The notes under the pieces were generated by a model. That model saw only the letters and a program-made list of their open reading frames with translations, had not been told where the DNA came from and did not search any database. Below, piece by piece: positions 42,350 to 51,682 of a DNA stretch of 64,000 bases. Source of the stretch: CAIWHR01 sp963717695 (lineage in GTDB: Bacteria > Pseudomonadota > Gammaproteobacteria > Burkholderiales > Casimicrobiaceae); contig CAVQWR010000004.1 of assembly GCA_963717695.1 (NCBI GenBank), positions 62,001 to 126,000 on the forward strand, given 5' to 3'. Each line of letters opens with the position of its first letter. The stretch's first letter is position 1. Position numbers and translations under genes: made by a program.

Positions 42350-43798
42350 ATGGCGGGCATGAAAGCAAAGGCGAAAGGCGAGCGCGCCACCGGCGACGGC
42401 GAGCGCGAGCTCTGGGAGGTCGCCCGCTCGGGAAAGCTGCGTGCGGCCGCAGAAGCGGCGCACAAGGCGCTCGACGACGGCGAGCGTGTCGCGAGTCCGG
42501 AAGGTCACGTGGAGCTGCACCTCATCTGCGCGTCCTGCGCCATGCGGCAGGGCGAGCACGCCGAGGCGATCCGCGAGCTCGAGGCCGCCGCACAGTCCGC
42601 TGCGTTGGCCCGGGACAAGGCGGCGGCGCTGCTGCGTGTCGACGTCTGGCGCGCGGAGCTCGCCTATTTCCAGGGACGCTATTCCGACGCGAACGCGACG
42701 GTCGCGCGCGTGCTGCCGCAACTGGAAGCGCGGCGCGAGCTTGCCTATGCCGCATTCGCCATGCGCATCCGCATTGCGACGCTGCTCGCCCGCACCGACT
42801 ACGACAGCATCGCGGCGCTGGCCGGTCATGCGACCGCGCTCGCCGAGGCAAGTGGCGACGACTACGTGCTCGTGCAGGTCCTGAATGTCCTGGGTGCGGT
42901 GGCGTTCGACCGTGCAACGGCGAAGCTCCGCGTGCCGCATGCGCGCTCGCACCTCTCGTCGCTCGATCCGCACGACACGGCGCCGATGGAGGAGGATGCG
43001 CGGGAGGCGCTCGGCTACTTCGAGCGCGCGCGGACCGTCGCCGAGCGCGCGAACTACGAATTCGCCGCCTGGTACGTCGCCGGCAACATCGAGCGGCTGG
43101 AGATCGTACTGGGCCACGCGGATCGAGCGGTGCGCGCGATCCGCAAGCGCCTCGGCCTGCTGCAGGCGCGCGGCGCCAAGTACGACGAGATCGTCACCCG
43201 GTCGAACCTCGCGTGGGGGCTGCGCACGATGGGCTGCCACAAGGAGGCGCTGCACGAGCTCGACGTCGCGCTCGAGCTCGCGCGCGAGACCGGCACGTTC
43301 AACGTCCTGCTGGAATTCCTCGAGTACGATCGCTCCATCGTCCTCGGCGCGCTGGGCGATTTCGCCGCGGCGCGCGCGAGCTATCGCCGCTACCTGCAGC
43401 TCGTCGGCGCGTCGAAGCGTGATGCAGGCGCGAAGGCGGGCGAGGCGAACGGCGAGCTGCCGAAGCGACCGCTGGAGCCATATTTCCTCAAACGCGCGGA
43501 CCGGTTCATCCAGGAGCATCTCGCCGAGGACTTCACTGTCGAAGAGCTCGCGACGCAGTGCGGCGTCAGTCTGCGCACGCTGGAGAAATCGTTCGTGGAT
43601 TTTCGCGGAATGACGCCCGTCGCGCACGTGCGCAACGTCCGCCTCGACAAGGCGCGCGTCGCGCTTAGCGAGAATGGCGCCACCGTGGCCGACGTCGCGG
43701 CGCGCTGCGGCTTCAGGAGCTCGACCACCTTCGCTACCGAATACCGCAAGCGCTTCGGCGTGCCGCCCAGCCACGTACGACACGCGCGCTCGGAATAG
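42350..43798 (+). CDS. AraC family transcriptional regulator with N-terminal TPR-like region
   Basis: The 482-residue protein has an alpha-helical N-terminal region of TPR-like helices (about residues 15-350, for example GEHAEAIRELEAAAQSAALARDKAAALLRVD and HKEALHELDVALELARETG) and a C-terminal AraC/XylS DNA-binding domain (about 385-480): FTVEELATQCGVSLRTLEKSFVDFRG as the first helix-turn-helix and VADVAARCGFRSSTTFATEYRKRFGVPPSH as the second. The TPR part probably senses or binds a protein or peptide. It is divergent from Kelch gene 2 and is the obvious candidate to bind the shared box. ATG 42359 is an alternative start. Confidence 0.87.
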   Translation: MAGMKAKAKGERATGDGERELWEVARSGKLRAAAEAAHKALDDGERVASPEGHVELHLICASCAMRQGEHAEAIRELEAAAQSAALARDKAAALLRVDVWRAELAYFQGRYSDANATVARVLPQLEARRELAYAAFAMRIRIATLLARTDYDSIAALAGHATALAEASGDDYVLVQVLNVLGAVAFDRATAKLRVPHARSHLSSLDPHDTAPMEEDAREALGYFERARTVAERANYEFAAWYVAGNIERLEIVLGHADRAVRAIRKRLGLLQARGAKYDEIVTRSNLAWGLRTMGCHKEALHELDVALELARETGTFNVLLEFLEYDRSIVLGALGDFAAARASYRRYLQLVGASKRDAGAKAGEANGELPKRPLEPYFLKRADRFIQEHLAEDFTVEELATQCGVSLRTLEKSFVDFRGMTPVAHVRNVRLDKARVALSENGATVADVAARCGFRSSTTFATEYRKRFGVPPSHVRHARSE

Positions 43799-43816
43799 CG
43801 CGCGGTTGCGCGAACG

Positions 43817-45086
43817 TCACGCGATCCGCGTCCGCTCGCGGACGAACATCGTCATCAGCGCGCCGAAGAGCGCGGCGCCCGCGAGAAGGCCGATTCCGGA
43901 GCTCCATGCGGCCGCGAGATCGCCCTCGCCCCGGCCGCGATCGAGCACCCACCCGACAAGGGGCTGCAGGATTCCGGTGCCGAGGAAGATGCCGACATTC
44001 ACTACCGCCGTCGCCATGCCGGAGTGTTCGGGGCGGTTCACTTCCTTCGCGACCGTCCACGTCAGCGTGAATCCAGGAATCAGCAAGCCCATCAGCGCGA
44101 ACCACGCGAGCGTCGCCGGCAGCGGCCACTGCGACGCCCGCAACCCACGGCAGCCACGACAGTGCGTAGAGCCACGCATAGGCGCGCATCACCGCGCGAC
44201 GGTTGCCGAGGCGATCGGACAGCGTTCCGACGATCAATGCGCCAAACGCGACGCCCAGCAGCAGCGCGCTTGCATGCTGCGCCGCGACGACGCGACTCAT
44301 TCCGTGCCGGTCGACGAGAAATGGCACCGCCCAAAGGCCGGCGAAGGCGAGAAAGCTGCCTCCGATGCCGAGGTTCACGAAGAATCCCGGCCACGTCGCC
44401 GGGTTCGTGAGGACGCGCCGCAGCGCGACGGGCCAGCGCTCGGCGAGACCGTGAGTGGGGCCTGCGACGTTGACCGGCGCGAAGCCGCGCTGCTCGGGGC
44501 GGTCGCGCACGATGATCCACGTGGCAACGCCCAGCACCGCCGAGACGAGCGCGAGCCCGGTGAAGACCGAGCGCCAGGACATTTCCGTCACGAGCCACGC
44601 AAGCGGTGCGCCGGCGATCACCGCGCCGAGATTGCCGGCGAACATCGTGACGCCGTTGAGCGTCGCGAACCGGTTCGGGGGAAACCATACGGCGCTGATC
44701 TTGAGGAGCGCGATGAACGCGACCGAGACGCCGGCGCCGACCAGCGTTCTCCCGGCCGCCGCAATCTCCCAGCTCGGCGCGAGCGCGAATGCGAGCGAGC
44801 CGGCGGCGGCAATGAGGGAACCGACGGTGAGGATGCGCCGCGGGCCCATCGTGTCGGCGAGCACGCCGACGGGAATCTGCAGCAGCGTGTAGACGTAGAA
44901 GTACGTCGCCGCGATCGTGCCCAGCACCGCGCTGTTGATGGCAAACGTGCGGGTCAGCTCGCCCGCGATCGCCGCCGGGGCCGTGCGATGGAAAAACGAA
45001 AGGATGTAGCCGGCGAGGGCGATGCCGAAGATGATGCGGCGCGTGCGGACGAAACGGGCGTGACTCGGCGCGGCGGCGTGCGGCAT
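43817..45086 (-). pseudogene. MFS transporter, frame broken by one probable inserted base
   Basis: The first part, starting at 45086, has MFS helices with GYILSFFHRTAPAAIAGELT, the motif A-like GVLADTMGPRRILT and TLSDRLGNRRAVMRAY. Near 44128-44137 the frame changes: after WLPWVAGV the next frame continues QWPLPATLAWFALMGLLIPG and finishes with further helices and FVRERTRIA at 43817. The total of 1270 nt is one base over a multiple of three, so one insertion explains it. The intact protein would be about 420 residues with 12 helices. Substrate unknown. Confidence 0.8.
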
Positions 45087-45174
45087 GCGTCATTGTACCG
45101 AGCGCGCGCTCGCCAACGCGGTGTTTGATAGGATGGCGGCACGCGCACCCGTTCGTTCGCGGCAAACGGCACAC

Positions 45175-46663
45175 ATGAAATATTCCGACCTCCGCGATTT
45201 CCTCGCGCAGCTCGAGCAGCGCGGCCAGCTGAAGCGGATCGCCGTCGAGGTCGATCCTCGGCTCGAAATGACCGAGATCTGCGATCGCGTGCTGAAGGCC
45301 GGCGGTCCGGCGCTGCTGTTCGAGCGGCCGAAGGGCCATCGCATGCCCGGTGCTCGGCAACCTCTTCGGTACGCCGGAACGCGTCGCGATGGGGATGGGC
45401 GAGGATTCGGTGGCGGCGCTGCGCGAGATCGGCAAGCTGCTCGCGTTCCTCAAGGAGCCGGAGCCGCCGAAGGGCCTCAAGGACGCGTGGCAGAACACGC
45501 GGCCGCTCTTCCTGCAGGTCATGCACATGGCGCCGAAGGAGCGAAGCTCGGCGCCGTGCCAGGACATCGTCTGGGAAGGCGCGGACGTCGATCTCGCGCG
45601 CCTGCCGGTGCAGACCTGCTGGCCGGGCGACGTCGCGCCGCTCATCACCTGGGGACTCACGGTCACGCGCGGCCCGAACAAGACGCGGCAGAACCTCGGC
45701 ATCTATCGGCAGCAGGTGATCGCGCGCAACAAGGTGATCATGCGCTGGCTCAACACGCGCGGCGGCGCGCTCGACTTCCGCGATCACGCGCTCGCGCATC
45801 CCGGCACGCCGTTCCCGATCGCGGTCGCGATCGGCGCGGACCCGGCGACGATCCTGGGCGCCGTGACGCCGGTTCCGGACACGCTGTCGGAATACCAGTT
45901 CGCGGGACTCCTGCGCGGATCGCGCACCGAGATCGTCAAGTGCGTCACGCACGGGCTCAGCGTGCCGGCGTCGGCGGAGATCGTGCTCGAGGGCTTCCTG
46001 CAGCCGGACGCGAACGATCCGACGGGCTACGAATCCGCGGCCGAAGGCCCGTTCGGCGATCACACCGGCTACTACAACGAAGTCGAGCGCTTCCCGGTGT
46101 TCACGGTGGAGCGGATCACGATGCGCCGCGATCCGATCTACCACTCGACCTACACCGGCAAGCCGCCGGACGAGCCGTCGGTGCTGGGCGTGGCGCTGAA
46201 CGAGGTGTTCGTTCCGCTCCTGCAGAAGCAGTTTCCCGAGATCACGGACTTCTACCTGCCGCCGGAGGGGTGCAGCTACCGGATCGCCGTCGTGTCGATG
46301 AAAAAGCAGTATCCCGGACACGCGAAGCGCGTGATGTTCGGCGTCTGGAGCTTCCTGCGCCAGTTCATGTACACGAAGATCATCGTCGTCACCGACGACG
46401 ACATCGACGTGCGCGACTGGAAGGAAGTGGTGTGGGCGCTGACGACGCGGGTCGATCCCGCGCGCGACACGCTGATCGTGCCGCAGACGCCGATCGACTA
46501 CCTCGACTTCGCGTCGCCGGTCGCGGGCGTGGGCAGCAAGATGGGCATCGACGCGACCAACAAGTGGCCCGGCGAGACGCAGCGGCAGTGGGGACGTCCG
46601 ATCGCGATGGACGCCGCCGTCAAGGCACGCGTCGACGCGATGTGGCGCGAACTGGGACTCTAG
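45175..46663 (+). pseudogene. ubiD: UbiD family decarboxylase, frame broken by one probable inserted base
   Basis: The start MKYSDLRDFLAQLEQRGQLKRI and the continuation from VLGNLFGTPERVAMGMG are both typical of UbiD, the prenylated-FMN decarboxylase that removes the carboxyl group of 3-polyprenyl-4-hydroxybenzoate. The join at GHRMP/VLGNL needs removal of one base within CCCGG at 45346-45350. Further motifs are ITWGLTVTRGPNKTRQNLGIYRQQV, the prFMN-binding region, and the Glu-rich YYNEVERFPVF. Corrected length is about 495 residues. ubiA lies 10 kb away, both serving ubiquinone synthesis. Confidence 0.88.
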
Positions 46664-46666
46664 CGC

Positions 46667-46942
46667 CTACTTCCAGCTGCGCGCGACGCGCAGCGCCATC
46701 AGCGCGATCGACACGAAGCGCAGCACCCGGGTGACGCGGTTCGCCCCGAGCACCGGCGCCATCACGCTCAGGATCATCGCGGCGCCGGGCCGCATGCGCG
46801 CCAGGCGATCGACGCTGGGCGCGGGCGAGATGATCGAGCGGACGTCCAGCATCGCAAGCGAGACCTTCGACCGGTCGAGCTCGGCGTGCGCAATCAGGAG
46901 CGCCTTGCGATCGGCGATCGCGTGATGCCGCTCGCGGCTCAT
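46667..46942 (-). CDS. YqjK-like small membrane-associated protein
   Basis: This 91-residue protein ends with a hydrophobic region (RVLRFVSIALMALRVARSWK) after a polar N-terminal half. Its length and position behind DUF883 and YqjE-type genes match YqjK, the third gene of the yqjD-yqjE-yqjK cluster of E. coli, though sequence similarity is weak. Start ATG 46942 overlaps the YqjE stop by 4 nt. Function unknown. Confidence 0.65.
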   Translation of the reverse strand: MSRERHHAIADRKALLIAHAELDRSKVSLAMLDVRSIISPAPSVDRLARMRPGAAMILSVMAPVLGANRVTRVLRFVSIALMALRVARSWK

Positions 46943-47334
46943 TTGTCGCTCCGCATGTGCCCGGCGAGCCAGACGCGGTCACGCTCGAGCTCGGCAAGCG
47001 TCGCCGCAAACAACGGCGGATCGGCGCGCCGATGCTCCGACAGGCGCCAGATCGCGATCACGCCGACGAGGAGATAGAACAGCGTCACCCCGACGAGCGT
47101 GGCGATCCTGTAGGTTTCCCAGAAATAGACGACGACGAGCGCGGTCGCCGACATCGCGGCGAAGGCGAACGCGAAGCCGGCGATGCCGAGCAGCACGAGC
47201 AGCGTGCGCGCGCGGTCGCGGTGCTCGGAGAATTCGAGCGTCGCGAGCTCGGCGCGGGTGCGCACGAGCTCCAGCGCTGCCGCGCCGAGCCGCGCGAGCG
47301 CGGCCTTCAGGCTGCCGTGCCGGGCGTCGTCCAA
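46939..47334 (-). CDS. Phage holin family/YqjE-like membrane protein
   Basis: The 131-residue product has two adjacent transmembrane helices (LLVLLGIAGFAFAFAAMSATALVVVYF and TLVGVTLFYLLVGVIAIW) between an amphipathic N-terminal helix and a polar C-terminal tail, the layout of YqjE proteins. In Pfam terms these are grouped as a putative actinobacterial holin-X/holin-III-like family, but no lysis role is expected. It follows the DUF883 gene after 13 nt. Confidence 0.8.
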   Translation of the reverse strand: MDDARHGSLKAALARLGAAALELVRTRAELATLEFSEHRDRARTLLVLLGIAGFAFAFAAMSATALVVVYFWETYRIATLVGVTLFYLLVGVIAIWRLSEHRRADPPLFAATLAELERDRVWLAGHMRSDK

Positions 47335-47347
47335 GGGGCCGCGCGGC

Positions 47348-47665
47348 CTAGCGGCGGCTGACGACGAGGCCGATCAGAAAGCCGACCGCGGCGGCGATGC
47401 CCACTGCCTGCCACGGATTGTCGTGCACGTAGTCGTCAGTGGCGCGGGCCGCAGCCTTGGCGTTCTCGACGGCGGCGCCCTCGATCTCCTGGAGACGCAG
47501 CTTCGCGTGCAGCAGCTTCGACTCGACCTGCGTGCGCAGGTCGCGCGCCTTTTCGCCGGTTTCGTTGGCGGCCTTCTTCAGCATGCCCTCGGCTTCGGAG
47601 AGGACGGTGGTGAACTCGTCGATCATGCGGTCGCGGGTCGTGCGTTCGGGGGTGGTATCGGTCAT
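47348..47665 (-). CDS. DUF883 family protein (ElaB/YqjD-like)
   Basis: The 105-residue protein has a charged helical region (MIDEFTTVLSEAEGMLKKAANETGEKARDLRT) and a C-terminal membrane anchor preceded by DDYVHDNPWQAVGIAAAVGFLIGLVVSRR, the diagnostic pattern of DUF883. In E. coli, YqjD binds ribosomes and localises them to the membrane in stationary phase. AGGAGA precedes ATG 47665. First gene of the three-gene cluster. Confidence 0.92.
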   Translation of the reverse strand: MTDTTPERTTRDRMIDEFTTVLSEAEGMLKKAANETGEKARDLRTQVESKLLHAKLRLQEIEGAAVENAKAAARATDDYVHDNPWQAVGIAAAVGFLIGLVVSRR

Positions 47666-47918
47666 GGTGGAATCTCCTGCATTGGCGGGCGGCCCGAAAG
47701 GCCAGCCCCGGGTTGACGGAACCATTATAGCCGCCGTCCCGTGGGCGGGGCCCCGATCGGGCTGAACGGGCGGGCGGAGGCGGCGGGAAGCGGATTCGAT
47801 CCACCGCCGGCCCGCCGGTTCCCCGGACTGCCTGCGACCGGTCGCCGCGGCGGACTGGGTAGAATTTGCCGGTCTCTCACTTTCGGCACGTCCGTGCCCA
47901 TTCTTCAAGGAGTGCCCG

Positions 47919-48392
47919 ATGTCCCCTCTCACCCTGCCCGCGATCGATCCGGCGAGCATCGCCGAACAGCGGGCGACCTCCTATCCCGAGCCGCTGCGCG
48001 CTCGTGTGGCCGGACGCTCCAAGCGCAAGCTGGGCGACGCCTGCGGGCTCACGAAATTCGGCGTCAATCTCGTGACGCTCGCCCCCGGCGGCGAATCGGC
48101 GCTCCGGCACTGGCACACGCTGGAGGACGAGTTCGTCTACGTGATGTCGGGCGAGGTTGTGCTCGTCACCGACGCGGGTGCGCAGACGCTGACCGCGGGA
48201 ATGTGCGCCGGCTATCCCGCCGGCAAGCGCGACGCCCACCACTTCGTCAACCGGAGCAGCGCGCCGGCGACGTATCTCGAAATCGGCAACCGGACCGACG
48301 GCGACAACGCGTTCTACCCCGACGACGACCTCCTGTGGTGCGAGGACGAGAACGGCGTCTACGCTGCGCACAAGGACGGACGACGTTATTAG
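47919..48392 (+). CDS. Cupin domain-containing protein
   Basis: The 157-residue protein has a single cupin barrel: motif 1 is GESALRHWHTLEDEFVYVMSGEVVLVTD with two His and one Glu as likely metal ligands, and motif 2 is CAGYPAGKRDAHHFVNRS with the third His. Small cupins of this kind are often isomerases, dioxygenases or sugar-binding proteins; none can be chosen here. AAGGAG lies 6-8 nt before ATG 47919. Confidence 0.85.
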   Translation: MSPLTLPAIDPASIAEQRATSYPEPLRARVAGRSKRKLGDACGLTKFGVNLVTLAPGGESALRHWHTLEDEFVYVMSGEVVLVTDAGAQTLTAGMCAGYPAGKRDAHHFVNRSSAPATYLEIGNRTDGDNAFYPDDDLLWCEDENGVYAAHKDGRRY

Positions 48393-48493
48393 AGGGATGA
48401 ACTGCAGGAAACGCGGTTGATCGGGATCGGGATTGCCTCCATATTCATGACGCGGCAGTGTGTGCCGCGAACGCAAGCCCCCGAGGAGGATCG

Positions 48494-48907
48494 ATGGCCG
48501 ACTATCCCGTGTCCACACCCCAGGCCGGCAACCCGCCGGTCAGTGCCGGACTCGTCGTCTACGTGCTGTTCGCGATCGCCGCGGTCTCCGCCGTGGTGGC
48601 GCACGGGCTTTTCGTGTTCGCGCCGCTGGTCGGTGCTGCGGGAATCGTCGGCGTGATCGTCGCCTACGTGAAGCGCGGCGACGCTGCGGGAACCTGGGTC
48701 GATTCGCATTTCACCTGGCTGATCCGCACGTTCTGGTGGTCGCTGCTGTGGGGGCTGTTCGGCGGCTTCGTGCTCCTCACGCTCGGCTGGATCCTGATCG
48801 GCATCCCGATCGCCTTCGGGATCTTCTTCGTGACCTCGATCTGGGGACTTTACCGGGTGGTCCGGGGCATCCTGCGCTTCAAGGACGACCAGCCGATACC
48901 GGTCTGA
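48494..48907 (+). CDS. DUF4870-like membrane protein
   Basis: A 137-residue protein with three to four hydrophobic helices (LVVYVLFAIAAVSAVVAHGLF, APLVGAAGIVGVIVAYVKRG, TFWWSLLWGLFGGFVLLTLGWILIGIPIAFGIFFV) and the conserved-looking GTWVDSHFTWLIRTFWW. This resembles small membrane proteins grouped as DUF4870. GAGGAGGA lies directly before ATG 48494. No function known. Confidence 0.75.
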   Translation: MADYPVSTPQAGNPPVSAGLVVYVLFAIAAVSAVVAHGLFVFAPLVGAAGIVGVIVAYVKRGDAAGTWVDSHFTWLIRTFWWSLLWGLFGGFVLLTLGWILIGIPIAFGIFFVTSIWGLYRVVRGILRFKDDQPIPV

Positions 48908-48917
48908 GCCGGCGCCG

Positions 48918-50381
48918 TCAGCGCGCAGGCGCAGGGCGCCATGCCGCGCCGTTCTGGTAGACCCACTGCACGAGGAAGTCGAGCGCGGCCTGCGCGCGTC
49001 CGGCGTCCGGGTGGTTGACGAGTGCGGCCAGCGCAAAGCGGCGTCCTTCCCTGTCAATCACGTAGCCGGCGATGGCGCGTACGCCTTCGAGCGTGCCGGT
49101 CTTCAGGAGCGCCTGCCCGCCCACGCTGCCGTTCTGGAAGCGGCGCTGCACGGTCCCGTCGGTCGCGGCGACGGCGAGCGAGCTCGCGTACTCTTCGCGC
49201 ACGCTGCTCGCGTCGGCGGCGAGCAGCAGGCTGACGATGCTGCCCGCGGAAATCCGCTCGCGCCGCGACAGCCCCGATCCGTTGTCGAGGACGAGCTCCG
49301 GCATCTTCAGGCGGTGCTGCGCGAGGAGCCCGCGCACCGCGCGCGCCGCTCCGGCCGTGGTCGCGGGCGGCGGCGCCCGCGCGGTGGCGAGCGTGAGGAA
49401 CACCTGGCGCGCCATCACGTTGTTGGAGAGCTTGTTGACGTCCCGGACGACGTCGAACAGCGGCGCCGACTCGAGCGTCGCGAACGGTGCCGCATCGCGC
49501 GGTGCGCGGCCTTCCTTCCAGCCACCGGTGAAGTGACCGCCCGCCGCGGTGAAGTACGTCGCGAACATCCCGGCGACGTAGCTCGGCGAATCGAGCAGCG
49601 ATACGTACCACTCGCGCTCGCCGCATTCCGCCGGGAAACTGCCTGCGAAGCGGACGTCTGCTGTGCTGCCGCGGTCGACGAAGACGGCGCCGATCGTGCC
49701 GCGCCAGTCGTTGCATGCGCCTGCGGCCAGCTTGGGCGGCGGGCCGACGGTGACCGCGGCGAGCGGCGGCACCACGACGAGCTCCGTCGCGTCGCCTGAG
49801 GCGTTCGGCGCGAAGTCGAATTTCACCGACTTGAAGTTGACGAGCAGCGCGTCGGGCCCGACGTTATAAGGCTTGAGCGGCTCGCCGTCGAACGCCGCGG
49901 GATCGTGCGGCATCGGCGCGAAGAACGAGCGGTCGAGCACGAGGTTGCCGTCGACCGCCGCGAGTCCGTTCGTGCGTAGCGTCGCCATGAACGCCTGCCA
50001 TTGCTCGACGGTGATCTTGGGGTCACCGCCGCCCTTTATCACGAGGTTTCCCTTCAGCACGCCGTCGGTCAGCGCGCCGTCGAGGTAGGCGGTCGTCTTC
50101 CAGCGATAGTCGGGGCCGAGGAGCTCCAGCGCAGCAAATGTCGTGACGAGCTTCATCGTCGACGCGGGATTGAGCGCCTTCGCCGGCTGGTGCGCGAAGA
50201 GGGGTGCCTTCGCGCCCACTTCCTGCACGACGATTCCCATCGCGGAGAGCGGCACGTGCGTCGCCAGGAAAGCGCGCGAGACTTCGGCCGGAAGCGCGGA
50301 GGGGGCGGCGCCGGCAGGCGCGGCCAGCCCGACCACGAGCGCGACGATGATTCCCCGGGCGACGTGTGCGAGCCGTGTCAT
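48918..50381 (-). CDS. dacB: D-alanyl-D-alanine carboxypeptidase/endopeptidase (PBP4 type)
   Basis: The 487-residue protein has a signal peptide (VARGIIVALVVGLAAPAGAA) and the three active-site motifs of class C low-mass penicillin-binding proteins: Ser74-x-x-Lys77 in NPASTMKLVTT, Ser-Asn-Asn in NKLSNNVMARQ, and Lys-Thr-Gly in ALLKTGTLEGVRA. A large insert between motifs 1 and 2 (with GGDPKITVEQWQAF) is the mark of the PBP4/DacB group. It trims or cleaves peptidoglycan crosslinks in the periplasm. Its start overlaps the bioA stop by 4 nt. Confidence 0.93.
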   Translation of the reverse strand: MTRLAHVARGIIVALVVGLAAPAGAAPSALPAEVSRAFLATHVPLSAMGIVVQEVGAKAPLFAHQPAKALNPASTMKLVTTFAALELLGPDYRWKTTAYLDGALTDGVLKGNLVIKGGGDPKITVEQWQAFMATLRTNGLAAVDGNLVLDRSFFAPMPHDPAAFDGEPLKPYNVGPDALLVNFKSVKFDFAPNASGDATELVVVPPLAAVTVGPPPKLAAGACNDWRGTIGAVFVDRGSTADVRFAGSFPAECGEREWYVSLLDSPSYVAGMFATYFTAAGGHFTGGWKEGRAPRDAAPFATLESAPLFDVVRDVNKLSNNVMARQVFLTLATARAPPPATTAGAARAVRGLLAQHRLKMPELVLDNGSGLSRRERISAGSIVSLLLAADASSVREEYASSLAVAATDGTVQRRFQNGSVGGQALLKTGTLEGVRAIAGYVIDREGRRFALAALVNHPDAGRAQAALDFLVQWVYQNGAAWRPAPAR

Positions 50382-51682
50382 GCGATGTCGAGGATCGCCG
50401 CCGTGCGTTCGACCAGCAAGGCGAACTCGGCGTCGGTCACCACATAGGGCGGCATGAAATAGACGGTGTTGCCGATCGGGCGCAGGAAGAGCTCCCGCTC
50501 CAGCGCGCGCGCGTGGAACCAGCGCGCAAAGTCGGCACGCCGCGTGTCGACATCGAATGCCCAGATCATCCCTTGCGTTCGATAATTGCGGACGTTGGCA
50601 CGCTGCGCGAGCGGTTGCGCAAGGCCGGTCCAGCGCGCGGCCTTCGCCCGGTTCACCGCGATGACATCGTCGTCGCGGAAGATGTCGAGCACCGCGAGCG
50701 CCGCGCGGCAGGCAAGCGCGTTGCCGGTGTACGAATGCGAGTGCAGGAAGCCCCGGGTGACATCCTCCGCGTAGAACGCGGCGAACACCGCGTCGGTCGC
50801 GAGCACGCAGGAGAGCGGCAGATAGCCGCCGGTGATGCCCTTGGACAGGCACAGGAGGTCGGGCGCGACGCCGGCCTGCCCGCAGGCGAACAGCGTGCCG
50901 GTGCGGCCGAAGCCGGTCATGATCTCGTCCGCGATCAGCAGCACGCGGTGCTGCGTGCAGAGCTCGCGCGCGCGGCGCAGGTAGTGCGCGTCGTACATCG
51001 CCATGCCCGCGGCGCCCTGCACCAGCGGCTCGACGATCAGCGCTGCCGTCGTGGCGTGATGCTCCCCGAGATGCGCGGCGAGGGCGGTCGCCGCGCGCTC
51101 GGCCGCGTCGCGCGGGGTCTCGCCGGGACGGGGGACGGGCGAGGCGACCACCGCATTGCGGTGGAGCAGCGGCGCGTAGCTGTCGCGAAACAGCGCCACG
51201 TCGGTGACCGACAGCGCGCCGAGCGTCTCGCCGTGATAGCTGCCGGCGAGGCTCACGAATTGCTGTTTCGCGGGATCGCCGCCATTGCGCCAGTAGTGGA
51301 ATGCCATCTTCAGCGCGATCTCGGTGGCAGACGCGCCGTCGGAGGCGTAGAACGCGTGGCCCAGTCCCGCCGGCGCCGCCTCGGCGAGCCGCTCGGACAG
51401 CTCGACGACGCGCCGGTGCGTGCAGCCGGCGAGGATCGCGTGGGGAAGCTCTGCAAGTTGCTCGGCCAGCGCGGCGTTGATCCGCGGGTTCGCGTGCCCG
51501 AAGAGGTTCACCCACCACGAGCTCACCGCGTCGAGATAACGGCGGCCGTCGAAGTCGTGGAGCCACGCGCCTTCCGCGCGCGCGATCGGCAGCGGCGGGA
51601 ACGCCTCGTGCTGCTGCATCTGCGTGCAGGGATGCCAGACCGCGCGCCGGCTGCGCTCGCCCCACTCGGCGTTACCGCTCAC
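50378..51682 (-). CDS. bioA: Adenosylmethionine-8-amino-7-oxononanoate aminotransferase
   Basis: The 434-residue class III aminotransferase has VWHPCTQMQQHEAFPPLPI, the specific start of BioA, then YLDAVSSWWVNLFGHANP, FYASDGASATEIALKMAFHYW, LIADEIMTGFGRTGTLFACG and the PLP-binding Lys in LCLSKGITGGYLPLS. It makes 7,8-diaminononanoate for biotin using SAM as amino donor. Other bio genes are not in the window. GTG 51682 overlaps the patatin stop and its stop overlaps dacB, so the three are translationally coupled. Confidence 0.94.
   Translation of the reverse strand: MSGNAEWGERSRRAVWHPCTQMQQHEAFPPLPIARAEGAWLHDFDGRRYLDAVSSWWVNLFGHANPRINAALAEQLAELPHAILAGCTHRRVVELSERLAEAAPAGLGHAFYASDGASATEIALKMAFHYWRNGGDPAKQQFVSLAGSYHGETLGALSVTDVALFRDSYAPLLHRNAVVASPVPRPGETPRDAAERAATALAAHLGEHHATTAALIVEPLVQGAAGMAMYDAHYLRRARELCTQHRVLLIADEIMTGFGRTGTLFACGQAGVAPDLLCLSKGITGGYLPLSCVLATDAVFAAFYAEDVTRGFLHSHSYTGNALACRAALAVLDIFRDDDVIAVNRAKAARWTGLAQPLAQRANVRNYRTQGMIWAFDVDTRRADFARWFHARALERELFLRPIGNTVYFMPPYVVTDAEFALLVERTAAILDIA

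Noticed and set aside
47860..47865. TAGAAT as -10 of the cupin gene
   Set aside because: Position is plausible but there is no -35 and no second line of support.
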